Below, piece by piece: positions 29,003 to 37,194 of a stretch of 40,855 bases of DNA. The position numbers and the translations under genes were made by a program. This DNA is from Bacteroidia bacterium (GTDB taxonomy: Bacteria > Bacteroidota > Bacteroidia > Flavobacteriales_E > Vicingaceae): positions 1 through 40,855 of the forward strand of contig JAUIGQ010000008.1 in assembly GCA_030429925.1 (NCBI GenBank). Direction: 5' to 3'. Position 1 is the stretch's first letter. Every line of letters starts with the position of its first letter. The notes below the pieces were generated by a model that was not told the DNA's origin, ran no database searches, and saw nothing but the letters and a program-made list of their open reading frames with translations.

Positions 29003-29028
29003 TTTCTTTTTGGCTGACCAAAAAGAAA
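29003..29028. repeat. Perfect 11-bp hairpin with CTGA loop
   Basis: TTTCTTTTTGG (29003-29013) and CCAAAAAGAAA (29018-29028) are perfect inverted repeats around CTGA. It lies near the right end of the composite repeat, 72 bases before the DUF2851 gene. Confidence 0.7.
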
Positions 29029-29099
29029 TTAAAGAGAATCAAACAAAAGAAAATGAACAGAAGTATAGTAATTTGACAGAAAAGAACTATCTTAATTAA

Positions 29100-30371
29100 A
29101 TGATAAAAGAGGAGTTACTTCACTACCTCTGGCAGCATCAATTCTTTAATAAAAACGATCTCTTCACTCAAACCGGTGAGAAGATAGAAATAGTTCACCC
29201 TGGATCGCTTAATAAACATTCAGGACCTGACTTCTTTAATGCCCAGGTCCGACTTGACAACCTTCTCTGGGTTGGGAATGTTGAGATCCATTGTAATTCA
29301 TCCGATTGGTATAAGCATCAACATCAAGATGACAAAGCCTATACTAAACTTATCCTCCATGTAGTTTGGAAGCACGATCGGGAGGTGTATCGATCTGATG
29401 GAAGCCTGCTTCCTGTTTTGGTGCTGAATGGAAGGGTGAAGAAGAAATTGATCGATCAATATGATCAGATGCTTTCATCAATGTCATGGGTTCCTTGTGC
29501 AAATCTGTTAGATTCTGTTCCGTCAATTTATATTGAGCAAATGCTGAATAGAATGGCGATTGAAAGACTTGAGAGGAAAGCTGATCGGATCCAACAATTG
29601 CTGAAGCTCCATAAGAACGATTGGGAGTCAGTTTTTTACCAACTTCTTGCTAGGGCATTTGGGTTCAAGGTAAATGCTTTGCCATTTGAATTGCTGGCTG
29701 TCCATACACCCTTTAAGTTGGTAAGGAAATGCAATCACAGCAAGATCAAGCTTTCAGCCTTGTTATTCGGACAAGCAGGTTTCTTAGAATCACAGTCTCT
29801 TGATGAATACCATGAAAAACTTAAGGGTGAATACCAATTCTTAAAAAGGTTGTTTCATTTAAAACCAATGGATGCTTCCCTTTGGAAGTTTTTGCGAATG
29901 CGACCATCCAACTTTCCAACTAGACGCATTGCTCAGTTCATTGAACTGTATTTTCAGCAATCTAAATTATTTGCCCAAGTTCAAAGGAGTTCCTCTATTC
30001 TAGACCTGAAGGATCTCTTTGAAATTGAGCTAGATCAATATTGGTTCAAGCATTATCATTTTGGGAAGCAGCTAAGGAAGGGGGAGGTCAAAAAGCTAGG
30101 TTCGATATCTAAGGAAATATTGATCATCAATGTGATCGTTCCTATGCTATTCTGTTGGCAAAAGGTGCATGCCAAGTCGGAGCCGGAAGAGGTATTGAGG
30201 ATTTTGGAGCAATTAGCAGCTGAAAATAATTCTATCATTAGAGGATGGAGGTCAGTAGGACTAAAGATCGAAAATGCCTTTGATTCTCAAGCTGCATTAG
30301 AGCTAAAGCAGGCTTTCTGCATGAGTAAGAAGTGTTTGCAGTGCACTATTGGATCTAAACTTTTAAGATAG
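29100..30371 (+). CDS. DUF2851 family protein
   Basis: A 423-residue protein of a Bacteroidota-centred family of unknown function (DUF2851). The recognisable N-terminal signature is LHYLWQHQFFN, IVHPGSLNKHSGPDFFNAQVRL, WVGNVEIHCNSSDWYKH and YTKLILHVVWKHD; the His/Asp/Glu set there looks like a possible metal or nuclease-type site, but that is speculation. No signal peptide or transmembrane helix is seen, so it is cytoplasmic. The C-terminus carries three Cys residues (CMSKKCLQC). It follows the composite repeat and precedes the PspC-like gene by about 90 bases on the same strand. Confidence 0.8.
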   Translation: MIKEELLHYLWQHQFFNKNDLFTQTGEKIEIVHPGSLNKHSGPDFFNAQVRLDNLLWVGNVEIHCNSSDWYKHQHQDDKAYTKLILHVVWKHDREVYRSDGSLLPVLVLNGRVKKKLIDQYDQMLSSMSWVPCANLLDSVPSIYIEQMLNRMAIERLERKADRIQQLLKLHKNDWESVFYQLLARAFGFKVNALPFELLAVHTPFKLVRKCNHSKIKLSALLFGQAGFLESQSLDEYHEKLKGEYQFLKRLFHLKPMDASLWKFLRMRPSNFPTRRIAQFIELYFQQSKLFAQVQRSSSILDLKDLFEIELDQYWFKHYHFGKQLRKGEVKKLGSISKEILIINVIVPMLFCWQKVHAKSEPEEVLRILEQLAAENNSIIRGWRSVGLKIENAFDSQAALELKQAFCMSKKCLQCTIGSKLLR

Positions 30372-30460
30372 ACCCCCTTCTTAAAAATGAGTTTGTATGT
30401 TTTACTTCTGACGGAGAAATGAAAATTTCATTAATTTGCATTACTCAATTAAAAAACCGA

Positions 30461-30688
30461 ATGATGATCGAAAAGATACAGGCCTTCTTTGAGCGACAAG
30501 CATTTGGGGTTTGCGCTTGGTGGGGCGAAAAGCTTGGACTTAAATCAAGCAGAATAAGGATGTTTTTCATTTACCTTTCCTTTTTAACTCTGGGATCTCC
30601 CTTGATCATCTATTTGATCATGGCCTTCATTCTAGAACATAAGTATTGGTTCAAGTTAAAAAGAAAAAGCACCGTCTGGGACATATAG
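30461..30688 (+). CDS. Small PspC-domain membrane protein
   Basis: About 75 residues: a cytoplasmic start (MMIEKIQAFFERQAFGVCAWWGEKLG), SSRIRMFFIYLSFLTLGSPL, and one to two hydrophobic helices (about 33-58), which is the PspC layout (GVCAGLAEYFGI-like turn, then membrane helix). Starting at 30461 fits the family; an in-frame ATG at 30419 adds 14 residues without matching it. PspC proteins sense membrane stress in some bacteria; here there are no pspA/B genes, so function is unknown. The K+-channel gene starts three bases after its stop, so they are probably co-transcribed. Confidence 0.75.
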   Translation: MMIEKIQAFFERQAFGVCAWWGEKLGLKSSRIRMFFIYLSFLTLGSPLIIYLIMAFILEHKYWFKLKRKSTVWDI

Positions 30689-30691
30689 AAC

Positions 30692-31699
30692 ATGGCAATC
30701 TACGGCTTTGGCCATCTAACTAGGCTTAAGTTAGCCTTACTTGTGCTCTTACTTATTGTGGTAGCAGGAACATTGGGCTTCATGCTTATTGAAGATTATA
30801 GTTTCAATGAAGCATTCTACATGACCATCATCACAATTTCAACTGTTGGTTTTCAAGAAATTCGTCCTCTTTCCATTTACGGACGCTACTTTACGGCGGC
30901 ATTGATCGTCTTCAGTTTTGGTACATTTGCTTATAGTCTGAGTGCGGTCTATACCTATCTGATCAGCGGGGAATTAAAAAGATATTTTTTAGAAGTTAGA
31001 AAGCAAAAACAGATTCATAGTATGAAGAATCATATCATTATTTGTGGTTTTGGCCGGAATGGGAAACAAGTAGCCGCTGACCTGGAAAGAATGAACCAGG
31101 AATATGTAGTCATTGAAAAAGATGAAGAATCGTTTGAAGAAACAGCCGGAAGGATCAAGCATTCAATTGTTGGTGATGCCACACTTGATCATGTACTTCT
31201 TGATGCAGGTATTGAAAGAGCCTCAGCGCTGATCACTACGCTTCCTGAAGATGCAGATAATGTTTTTGTCGTGCTTACCGCCAGAGAGATCAATCCAAAT
31301 CTGAATATTATTAGTCGAGCTTCTGTAGACAGCTCTGATCCAAAGCTGAGAAGGGCCGGTGCAAACAATGTGGTGATGCCGGATAAGGTTGGGGGGACTC
31401 ATATGGCTACATTGGTCATGAAACCGGATATCGTTGAATTCTACAATTTGGTGACCAGTCAGGACAATGACATTACCTTAGAGGAGATTACCTATGAAAG
31501 TCTGCCCGAGGAGTTCAAGAACCATTCTATCAGTGATCTTGAGATCAGGAAAAGATGCGGAGCCAACATTATTGGTCTTAAAACAAATTCAGGAACTTAC
31601 GTTTTGAACCCCTCACCAACAGAAAAGATTACTGAAGGAAGTAAGCTTTTTGTTTTGGGCATGAGTGAACAGATCGAACTATTGAAGCAGTGGAAGTGA
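30692..31699 (+). CDS. Two-helix potassium-channel protein with RCK (TrkA-N/TrkA-C) domains
   Basis: 335 residues: a pore module with outer helix (about 11-33), pore loop and inner helix (about 66-92), then an RCK_N Rossmann domain from about 112 (HIIICGFGRNGKQVAADLE; Glu ending strand 2 in VVIEKDEE) and RCK_C from about 250. The likely selectivity filter is ISTVGFQE, where classic channels have TVGYG; the Gln replaces the second filter Gly. The RCK domain should gate the pore by binding nucleotide or Ca2+. The GxGxxG motif suggests NAD(H)- or nucleotide-type regulation. Its end overlaps the reductase gene by four bases (GTGA). Confidence 0.85.
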   Translation: MAIYGFGHLTRLKLALLVLLLIVVAGTLGFMLIEDYSFNEAFYMTIITISTVGFQEIRPLSIYGRYFTAALIVFSFGTFAYSLSAVYTYLISGELKRYFLEVRKQKQIHSMKNHIIICGFGRNGKQVAADLERMNQEYVVIEKDEESFEETAGRIKHSIVGDATLDHVLLDAGIERASALITTLPEDADNVFVVLTAREINPNLNIISRASVDSSDPKLRRAGANNVVMPDKVGGTHMATLVMKPDIVEFYNLVTSQDNDITLEEITYESLPEEFKNHSISDLEIRKRCGANIIGLKTNSGTYVLNPSPTEKITEGSKLFVLGMSEQIELLKQWK

Positions 31700-32607
31700 A
31701 AAAGATCCTTCTCACAGGCAGTAATGGACTGCTAGGTCAAAAGATAGTTCATCTCATCTGCTCCAAGTATGCTGATCGATATGAATTACTGGCTACTTCC
31801 AAGGGAGAGAACAGGATCAGTAGGAAGGAGGGCTACCGTTTTCTGAGCATGGATATTTCCAATCCGAAGGACGTAGCTAAGGTCTTCGAAGAGTTTCAAC
31901 CTGATTATCTCCTCAATACAGCAGCAATGACTAATGTAGATGCTTGTGAAAGTGATAAGGAAGGGTGCCGTTCTGCGAATATAGAGGCCGTTAAGCTATT
32001 AGGCGAACAAGCAGAAAAGTTTAAAACTCATTTTATCCACCTTTCCACCGACTTTATTTTTGATGGGGAAGATGGTCCCTACCGTGAAACAGATGCACCC
32101 AATCCCTTGAGTTATTATGGTTGGTCAAAGTTGGAAGGGGAAAAGCTAGTTGAATCCTTGAATACTAAATGGGCAATAGCAAGAACCATTATAGTATATG
32201 GGATAGCAGAAAAGATGAGTCGCTCAAATATTGTGCTCTGGGCTAAATCTGCATTAGAAGGGGGGCAAGAGCTGAACATTGTTAATGATCAGTTCAGATC
32301 TCCAACCCTTGCAGAGGATCTGGCAGAAGGCTGCATGCAGATCATTGAAAAGGATGCTGAAGGAGTTTTTCACCTAAGTGGAAAAGATCTGATGAGCATA
32401 GTTGATCTGGTGAGAAGAGTGGCCAAATATTTCAATTTGGATGACTCTACCATAAATGAGATCTCATCTTCTAGTTTGAATCAGGCTGCAAAACGGCCAC
32501 CTAAAACAGGATTCATCTTGGATAAGGCGGAGAGAGAATTAGACTATTCTCCTAATTCATTTGAAGAAGGATTAAAGATATTGGAAGAGCAGTTGCAACA
32601 ATCTTAA
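31696..32607 (+). CDS. SDR-family sugar nucleotide reductase, RmlD-like
   Basis: A 303-residue extended short-chain dehydrogenase like dTDP-4-dehydrorhamnose reductase. It has the NAD(P) loop TGSNGLLGQKI, LNTAAMTNVDACESD (typical RmlD LINAAAYTxVDxAE), STDFIFDGEDGPYRETD, and the catalytic YYGWSKLEGEK with Tyr and Lys. GTG 31696 overlaps the channel stop (GTGA) and gives the natural MKKILLTG start; GTG 31690 would add two residues. No rmlA/B/C genes are near, and in this location it often occurs alone in Bacteroidota, so rhamnose synthesis is not assured. Its substrate could be another sugar or a methionine-adenosyltransferase partner. Confidence 0.8.
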   Translation: MKKILLTGSNGLLGQKIVHLICSKYADRYELLATSKGENRISRKEGYRFLSMDISNPKDVAKVFEEFQPDYLLNTAAMTNVDACESDKEGCRSANIEAVKLLGEQAEKFKTHFIHLSTDFIFDGEDGPYRETDAPNPLSYYGWSKLEGEKLVESLNTKWAIARTIIVYGIAEKMSRSNIVLWAKSALEGGQELNIVNDQFRSPTLAEDLAEGCMQIIEKDAEGVFHLSGKDLMSIVDLVRRVAKYFNLDDSTINEISSSSLNQAAKRPPKTGFILDKAERELDYSPNSFEEGLKILEEQLQQS

Positions 32608-32658
32608 CAGATGACTTGTCTAATACACTGAGAGCCTCTACGAGTCCATTAAATCGGT

Positions 32659-32666
32659 TATATTTG
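32659..32666 (+). promoter_or_regulatory. Promoter -7 box (TATATTTG) for the symporter operon
   Basis: An exact TAnnTTTG 25 bases before the symporter ATG, in the 84-base gap after the RmlD-like gene. No TTG at 19-21 bases upstream. Confidence 0.5.
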
Positions 32667-32691
32667 TTGGTTTTCAGAAGAAGATAGAACC

Positions 32692-34764
32692 ATGATTATT
32701 AAGAACTTCATATTTAGTCTACTATTTCTAATAAGCTTAACTGCAGTTTCTAAAAACTTCGAGGCTGTTATAAAGACCGAGAATCCCAGTGGGGAGATCA
32801 ATGATGGAATAGCTTATGTAGAAACAGAAGGCGGTACTCAACCCTTCACTTATAAATGGTCGATCCAGTCAACTCCTTTGGAAGAATCCAGTTGTCCCGG
32901 CATATCCGAAGGTGTGAAGTTCAGCGTATTGGTTACTGATGCAGATGGTGATGAGCAATTGTTGCAAGGAACAGTGCCGGTAAACTCCATTGAGGAGGCC
33001 ATAAATTCTAGTTTCAAGCCGATAGTGAATGGAATGACCAGCTTGCTTTTTTGGGATCCATTCTCCTACATAGGAATGTATGATCCGGTAGTATATGCTG
33101 ATAAGAAAAACATCAAGGCACCGGGTTGGAATGAGAACAGATTTACCACCATTGAGCTTAAGGAGTGGAAGAAGAATGAGGGAGAGAAAGTTAAAGAAGG
33201 TGATCTGATCGCCATTGTTACGCAGGATGGTCAGTTTGATGTTGAGGTTTTTGCTTCCGCAGATGGAACACTTCAACAACTCAGCAAGACCGGATCTGTG
33301 ATCTATGATGCGAACAATATCAATGACGTTATTGAAGTAGGAGCTGAGAATCTTGCAGCCATTCAGTATGATCAACCAAAGCCTTTGCTTCACCCGAATG
33401 GTGATGTTCAGAAAAAGGGCATTCCCTTTATTGTTGTTTGGTTGGTATTGGGAGCCATCTTTTTCACAATAAAAATGCGCTTCATCAATTTCAAAGGGGT
33501 GAAGCATGCCATAGATCTGGTAAGAGGCAAGTACAGCGACCCAAATCATAAAGAGGTAGGAGAAGTGTCGCACTTTCAGGCCCTTACCACAGCACTTTCA
33601 GCTACTGTTGGTCTGGGTAATATTGCAGGAGTTGCAGTTGCGATCACCTTAGGTGGACCGGGAGCAACTTTTTGGATGATCATTGCCGGACTGATCGGCA
33701 TGGCCAGTAAGTTCACTGAATGTACACTAGGGGTAAAATATAGGAAGGTGAACGAGAAAGGTGAGATCTCCGGAGGACCTATGTATTATTTGACAGAAGG
33801 ACTGAAGAAAAGAAATATGGGAAAGTTTGGAAAAGTCCTCGCATTCCTTTTCGCAATTCTCTGTATTGGAGGTTCATTTGGTGGAGGAAATATGTTCCAG
33901 GCCAATCAGGCATTTGCTCAACTCTCAGGAGAATTTCCAGCCATCTCTAATATGGGAGTTTGGTTCGGGATAGTCTTAGCATTGCTAGTTGGTATTGTGA
34001 TCATCGGAGGAATTAAAAGCATTGCTAAGGTTACTGATAAGATCGTTCCATTCATGGCGGGCTTGTATATCCTCTTTTCATTGATCATCATTGGTATGAA
34101 TTTCGGAAATGTTGGGGATGTTTTTATTGAGATCTATGAGGGAGCATTTAATTCTCCTGCCATTAAAGGAGGAGTAATTGGAGTGTTGATCGTTGGATTT
34201 CAAAGAGCGGCCTTTAGTAACGAAGCAGGAGTTGGATCCGCTTCCATTGCGCACTCGGCATCTAAAACAGATGAGCCTGTGAGTGAAGGAACAGTTGCCT
34301 TGCTAGAACCATTTGTAGATACTGTAGTGGTTTGTACGATGACCGCTTTAGTATTGATCTTTACCGGATTTGCGGATGGAACTTCAGGACTTGCAGGTTC
34401 TGAATTAACATCAGCGGCATTCTCTTCTGTCTTCCCATGGTTCTCCTTAGTTCTTGTTGTGGCTATCTTTTTATTTGCATTTTCAACCATGATCTCCTGG
34501 TCTTATTATGGACTAAAAGCATGGACTTATTTATTTGGAAATTCGAAGATGGCCGATTATTCTTACAAGCTAATATTTCTTATATTTATAGTAATAGGCT
34601 CTTCTGTAGGACTAGGAGCCGTACTGGACTTCTCAGACTTGATGATCTTGGGAATGGCTTTTCCAAATATCATGGGATTGATCATCCTTTCATCAGAAGT
34701 GAGGTCGGATATGTTCTCTTATTTCAAGAGAGTTAAAAGTGGAGAAATAAAGAAATTCAAGTGA
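32692..34764 (+). CDS. AGCS-type sodium:amino-acid symporter with exported N-terminal extension
   Basis: 690 residues. From about 244 to the end it is a sodium:alanine/glycine symporter ([68 protein letters not shown]). Before it lies an extension that classic AGCS proteins lack. It has a signal-like helix (1-20) and an SprB-type beta repeat at about 30-84 ([11 protein letters not shown]). A biotinyl/lipoyl-like sandwich follows at about 155-228 ([24 protein letters not shown]). The residue in the lipoyl Lys position is Gly180, so no cofactor is expected. The extension should lie outside the inner membrane. It heads a row with a lipoprotein and a helix-hairpin-helix protein; the lipoprotein start overlaps its stop (TGATG). 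Confidence 0.85.
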   Translation: MIIKNFIFSLLFLISLTAVSKNFEAVIKTENPSGEINDGIAYVETEGGTQPFTYKWSIQSTPLEESSCPGISEGVKFSVLVTDADGDEQLLQGTVPVNSIEEAINSSFKPIVNGMTSLLFWDPFSYIGMYDPVVYADKKNIKAPGWNENRFTTIELKEWKKNEGEKVKEGDLIAIVTQDGQFDVEVFASADGTLQQLSKTGSVIYDANNINDVIEVGAENLAAIQYDQPKPLLHPNGDVQKKGIPFIVVWLVLGAIFFTIKMRFINFKGVKHAIDLVRGKYSDPNHKEVGEVSHFQALTTALSATVGLGNIAGVAVAITLGGPGATFWMIIAGLIGMASKFTECTLGVKYRKVNEKGEISGGPMYYLTEGLKKRNMGKFGKVLAFLFAILCIGGSFGGGNMFQANQAFAQLSGEFPAISNMGVWFGIVLALLVGIVIIGGIKSIAKVTDKIVPFMAGLYILFSLIIIGMNFGNVGDVFIEIYEGAFNSPAIKGGVIGVLIVGFQRAAFSNEAGVGSASIAHSASKTDEPVSEGTVALLEPFVDTVVVCTMTALVLIFTGFADGTSGLAGSELTSAAFSSVFPWFSLVLVVAIFLFAFSTMISWSYYGLKAWTYLFGNSKMADYSYKLIFLIFIVIGSSVGLGAVLDFSDLMILGMAFPNIMGLIILSSEVRSDMFSYFKRVKSGEIKKFK

Positions 34765-35429
34765 TGGTGAGCAGACTTAGATTTTTTTCATTTGCCTTGG
34801 TAATTCTTATCCTATCATCTTGCAAGGAAGAAACCAGGGTAAATCATGTGGAAGGTTTTCTCTATTACTCTTGCGGGGAACCGCTATCTGATGCTGAGGT
34901 TGCCTTTAAAGCGAATTCAGGGAGTTCATTTACTGAACCTCTGATCCTTGCAACTGATGTGACGGAGCCAAATGGCTACTTCAATTTTACCTATGAGTTA
35001 GAAGAGGACAAGAAAGGTAATGCAGATCTAATTTTGGTTGAAAGCACAGGATACACTACCCTAATTGAAGCTCTAGCTATTAATGAGGATCATGTGCTAG
35101 ACGCATATGTGAACAACGAAACATCTGTTACTTTCACTTATACAGGCGCCAAACCATTGACAGCCAATGACACCCTATACTACGGTATTCAAGGAGGGGT
35201 TGAGTCTTATAAAGTACAGGCAGACACCGGATACTCAAACGTTGTAAAGACAAAACTCCCAAGTACTCTTAACCCCAAGAAATGGGTGGCTTTTTATTTT
35301 GGAGTTGGACTTGCAGAATTTAATTTATCCAAAGAAGCACTTAGTATAGAAGACTCTACTTATAACCATAGATGGATGCAGGTATCCGGCTGCGGCGACT
35401 CTAAGAGCATCAACCTTTGGGTTCAATAG
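34764..35429 (+). CDS. Lipoprotein with carboxypeptidase-regulatory-like domain
   Basis: 221 residues with a lipoprotein signal [20 protein letters not shown]; the lipobox is LSSC with Cys20, followed by KEET, an acidic run that in some Bacteroidota directs lipoproteins to the cell surface. The next segment, VEGFLYYSCGEPLSDAEVAF to NGYFNFTYEL, looks like a carboxypeptidase-regulatory beta domain. The rest is unrecognised. The ATG overlaps the symporter stop by one base, so translation is coupled; a GTG at 34761 is less likely. A role linked to the extracytoplasmic part of the symporter is possible but unproven. Confidence 0.75.
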   Translation: MVSRLRFFSFALVILILSSCKEETRVNHVEGFLYYSCGEPLSDAEVAFKANSGSSFTEPLILATDVTEPNGYFNFTYELEEDKKGNADLILVESTGYTTLIEALAINEDHVLDAYVNNETSVTFTYTGAKPLTANDTLYYGIQGGVESYKVQADTGYSNVVKTKLPSTLNPKKWVAFYFGVGLAEFNLSKEALSIEDSTYNHRWMQVSGCGDSKSINLWVQ

Positions 35430-35438
35430 TCATGGGTT

Positions 35439-36326
35439 ATGAAAACGGCCCTAAGAGAATATCTATATTTTAGTAGATCTCAAAGAAGGGCAATTCTTGC
35501 TATATTTTCACTCATACTGATAACAGCATCTTTTCAATTTATATTAAAGGAAAGATCTCCGGAGGAGATTCAATATCAGTTGGCTCTTATTGAAAAAGAA
35601 GAGCAGAATATTGGTGAGGAACAATTAGCTAGAGAGTATAAGGAGGAAGTAAAGCTCTTCAATTTTGATCCTAATTCTCTAGATTTAGAAGGTTGGGTAG
35701 ATCTGGGTCTCTCGGCAAAGCAAGCTCAGTCAATTCTGAATTACAGAGAAAAGGGAGGAAGGTTCAACGTAAAGAAAGACCTTGCTAAGATGTATACCAT
35801 TTCCCAAGAAAAGTTTGTAGAACTACAGCCATATATTCTACTTCCCGATACAATTGCCAAGGAAAGGCTGTGGAGAAATGAGCCAGTGACCGAAGCTGAT
35901 AATGCTGAACCACTCTTGATTGAGCTAAATGGTGCAGATAGCATTAGTTTGATAAGACTTTCGGGTATAGGACCAACCTACTCCTCTAGGATCATCAAGT
36001 ACAGGGACCTTCTTGGAGGATTTTATTCCCTTGATCAACTTCATGAAGTTTGGGGATTAAAAGATAGCACCATAGAAAAGATCAAACCCAATTTAAAAAT
36101 AGCTCATGCTTCTTGGCAAATGATAAATATTAATTCAGCTAGTATAAAGGAATTGTCAGCTCATCCATACATCGATTGGAAAATAGCGAAGGCGATTGTG
36201 AATTATAGAAGTCAGCATGGTAAATTCACAGAATTAAAGAATCTAAAAGCCCTTTATGTGCTAGATGATAGTCTTATTCACCATTTTTCACCCTATTTGG
36301 ATTTTTCAGACCTGAAAGAGAAATGA
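35439..36326 (+). CDS. Membrane-anchored protein with three helix-hairpin-helix units (ComEA-like)
   Basis: 295 residues. One N-terminal membrane helix (about 18-34) follows a basic start (REYLYFSRSQRRA). Three ComEA-type helix-hairpin-helix units come after: FNFDPNSLDLEGWVDLGLS with ILNYREKGGRF; IELNGADSISLIRLSGIGPT with IIKYRDLLGGFYS; and ININSASIKELSAHPYIDW with IVNYRSQHGKF. This fold binds DNA without sequence preference, and ComEA receives DNA during natural transformation. The protein is the common Bacteroidota triple-unit form, so a DNA-uptake role is plausible but not shown. It lies nine bases after the lipoprotein gene and is convergent with the unknown exported gene (four bases between stops). 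Confidence 0.8.
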   Translation: MKTALREYLYFSRSQRRAILAIFSLILITASFQFILKERSPEEIQYQLALIEKEEQNIGEEQLAREYKEEVKLFNFDPNSLDLEGWVDLGLSAKQAQSILNYREKGGRFNVKKDLAKMYTISQEKFVELQPYILLPDTIAKERLWRNEPVTEADNAEPLLIELNGADSISLIRLSGIGPTYSSRIIKYRDLLGGFYSLDQLHEVWGLKDSTIEKIKPNLKIAHASWQMININSASIKELSAHPYIDWKIAKAIVNYRSQHGKFTELKNLKALYVLDDSLIHHFSPYLDFSDLKEK

Positions 36327-36330
36327 GAAT

Positions 36331-36963
36331 TTACTTGTTTCTTGAATTATATTCTTCTAGCATAAGAAGGTACTCTTTCCTGATCTTCGAATTCCTTTCC
36401 CTCTTCCACTTTTGATAAAGCTCCTTATCGTCGATAATTAGCTTCAGAACAGATGATTCATTAATAGAGGATGTATAACTATCTCTTAAAGGTTTTGGCT
36501 TAGAATCATCCTTAATGGCATATTCATTAATTAATAAATCTCTCGATGGGGCATTGTATGCAAGAGCTCTATAAACTTTTATTTTTCCGTCTATGATCTT
36601 TCTAAAGAAATCAGCTTTGACCATTATGGATTGATTGGCAAGATCCTTCCTTCTTAGTGTTACATTTTTTCTGACAATGAAACTATCCTTCTCTATAACA
36701 AGAGATTTTATTTCTGATGCTTCGATCTTTCTTTTCTTTTCATCACCCTCTTTGATTGTGATGTATGAAGGAGTTAACATATCTAAGCTACCCCACATTG
36801 TTTTATTCATTTTAATCTCACCTTCATATTTATTTCCATCAAGGTCTATATAAGATCCCATTCCGCTAAAAGATTTTTCAATTTTTTGTGAATGCAATTG
36901 GTTGATCGATGAAGAGAAAAATAGAAGAAAGGAGAGGAATGGGAGTATTGATTTTATGCGCAT
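36331..36963 (-). CDS. Exported protein of unknown function
   Basis: 210 residues from ATG 36963, chosen because MRIKSILPFLSFLLFFSSSI then forms a normal signal peptide ending near LHSQ; an upstream ATG at 36987 adds eight residues. I do not recognise the family. The mature part is Lys/Glu-rich, starts with YIDLDGNKYEGEIKMN and contains an SLVIEKDSFIVRKNVTLRRKD region. It resembles small secreted Bacteroidota proteins with a 'transition of a stored value to a new description' style beta core, but no family can be named. The C-terminus (KELYQKWKRERNSKIRKEY) is helical and basic. It is transcribed alone and against the helix-hairpin-helix gene. Confidence 0.6.
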   Translation of the reverse strand: MRIKSILPFLSFLLFFSSSINQLHSQKIEKSFSGMGSYIDLDGNKYEGEIKMNKTMWGSLDMLTPSYITIKEGDEKKRKIEASEIKSLVIEKDSFIVRKNVTLRRKDLANQSIMVKADFFRKIIDGKIKVYRALAYNAPSRDLLINEYAIKDDSKPKPLRDSYTSSINESSVLKLIIDDKELYQKWKRERNSKIRKEYLLMLEEYNSRNK

Positions 36964-37075
36964 TTGAAAAGTTTTTTGTCTGGACAAAGAATTATCATTT
37001 CGCCCAAATTAGTATTGATTTCAATAATTGGCAATTAAATATTTAGCATTAACCTCTATCCCATTGACTTTAAGC

Positions 37076-37096
37076 AATTTGTTTTAAAAACAAATT
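37076..37096. promoter_or_regulatory. 21-base palindrome in the divergent region before apt
   Basis: AATTTGTTTT and AAAACAAATT are perfect 10-base inverted repeats around a single A. The site lies between the divergent exported-protein gene and apt, about 100 bases from each start, where an operator would sit. The composition is very A/T-rich, so chance is possible. Confidence 0.35.
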
Positions 37097-37194
37097 TGAA
37101 ATATTCAATTTAGAGTCGAAATAGTTCAATAAATTGGCCAATTGATTAATCCTCACCAAGACACCAAGCAAAGTCAAGAGCAAATAAAATTTCA

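Larger units (their letters stand above)
28571..29058. repeat. Composite intergenic repeat with imperfect terminal inverted repeats
   Basis: The 544-base gap between pyrF and the DUF2851 gene holds no convincing gene. The left end (28571-28610: GTTCATTTT ... GAACCAAAAAAAG) is an imperfect inverted copy of 28891-28932 (CTTTTGGTTCG ... AAAATGAAC). The 14-base end AAAAGAAAATGAAC occurs at 28919-28932 and again at 29045-29058. Inside are AGATTCTGTG (28614-28623) inverted at 28711-28720, a fold TGCTTTTTTTAACGCCCT/AGGGCTAAAAAAGCA (about 28628-28686), and two hairpins listed separately. Short open frames within it have repeat-like composition. It resembles dispersed intergenic elements of Bacteroidota; I cannot count copies from this window. 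Confidence 0.7.

Noticed and set aside
28585-29099. Two short plus-strand open frames (28585-28800 and 28881-29099)
   Set aside because: They lie wholly in the composite repeat, have low-complexity or hairpin-derived composition and no family resemblance.
32869-33573. A 234-codon minus-strand open frame opposite the symporter gene
   Set aside because: It is antisense to a well-supported coding region, has unusual residue composition and no recognisable motif or promoter; it is a shadow of the codon pattern of the true gene.
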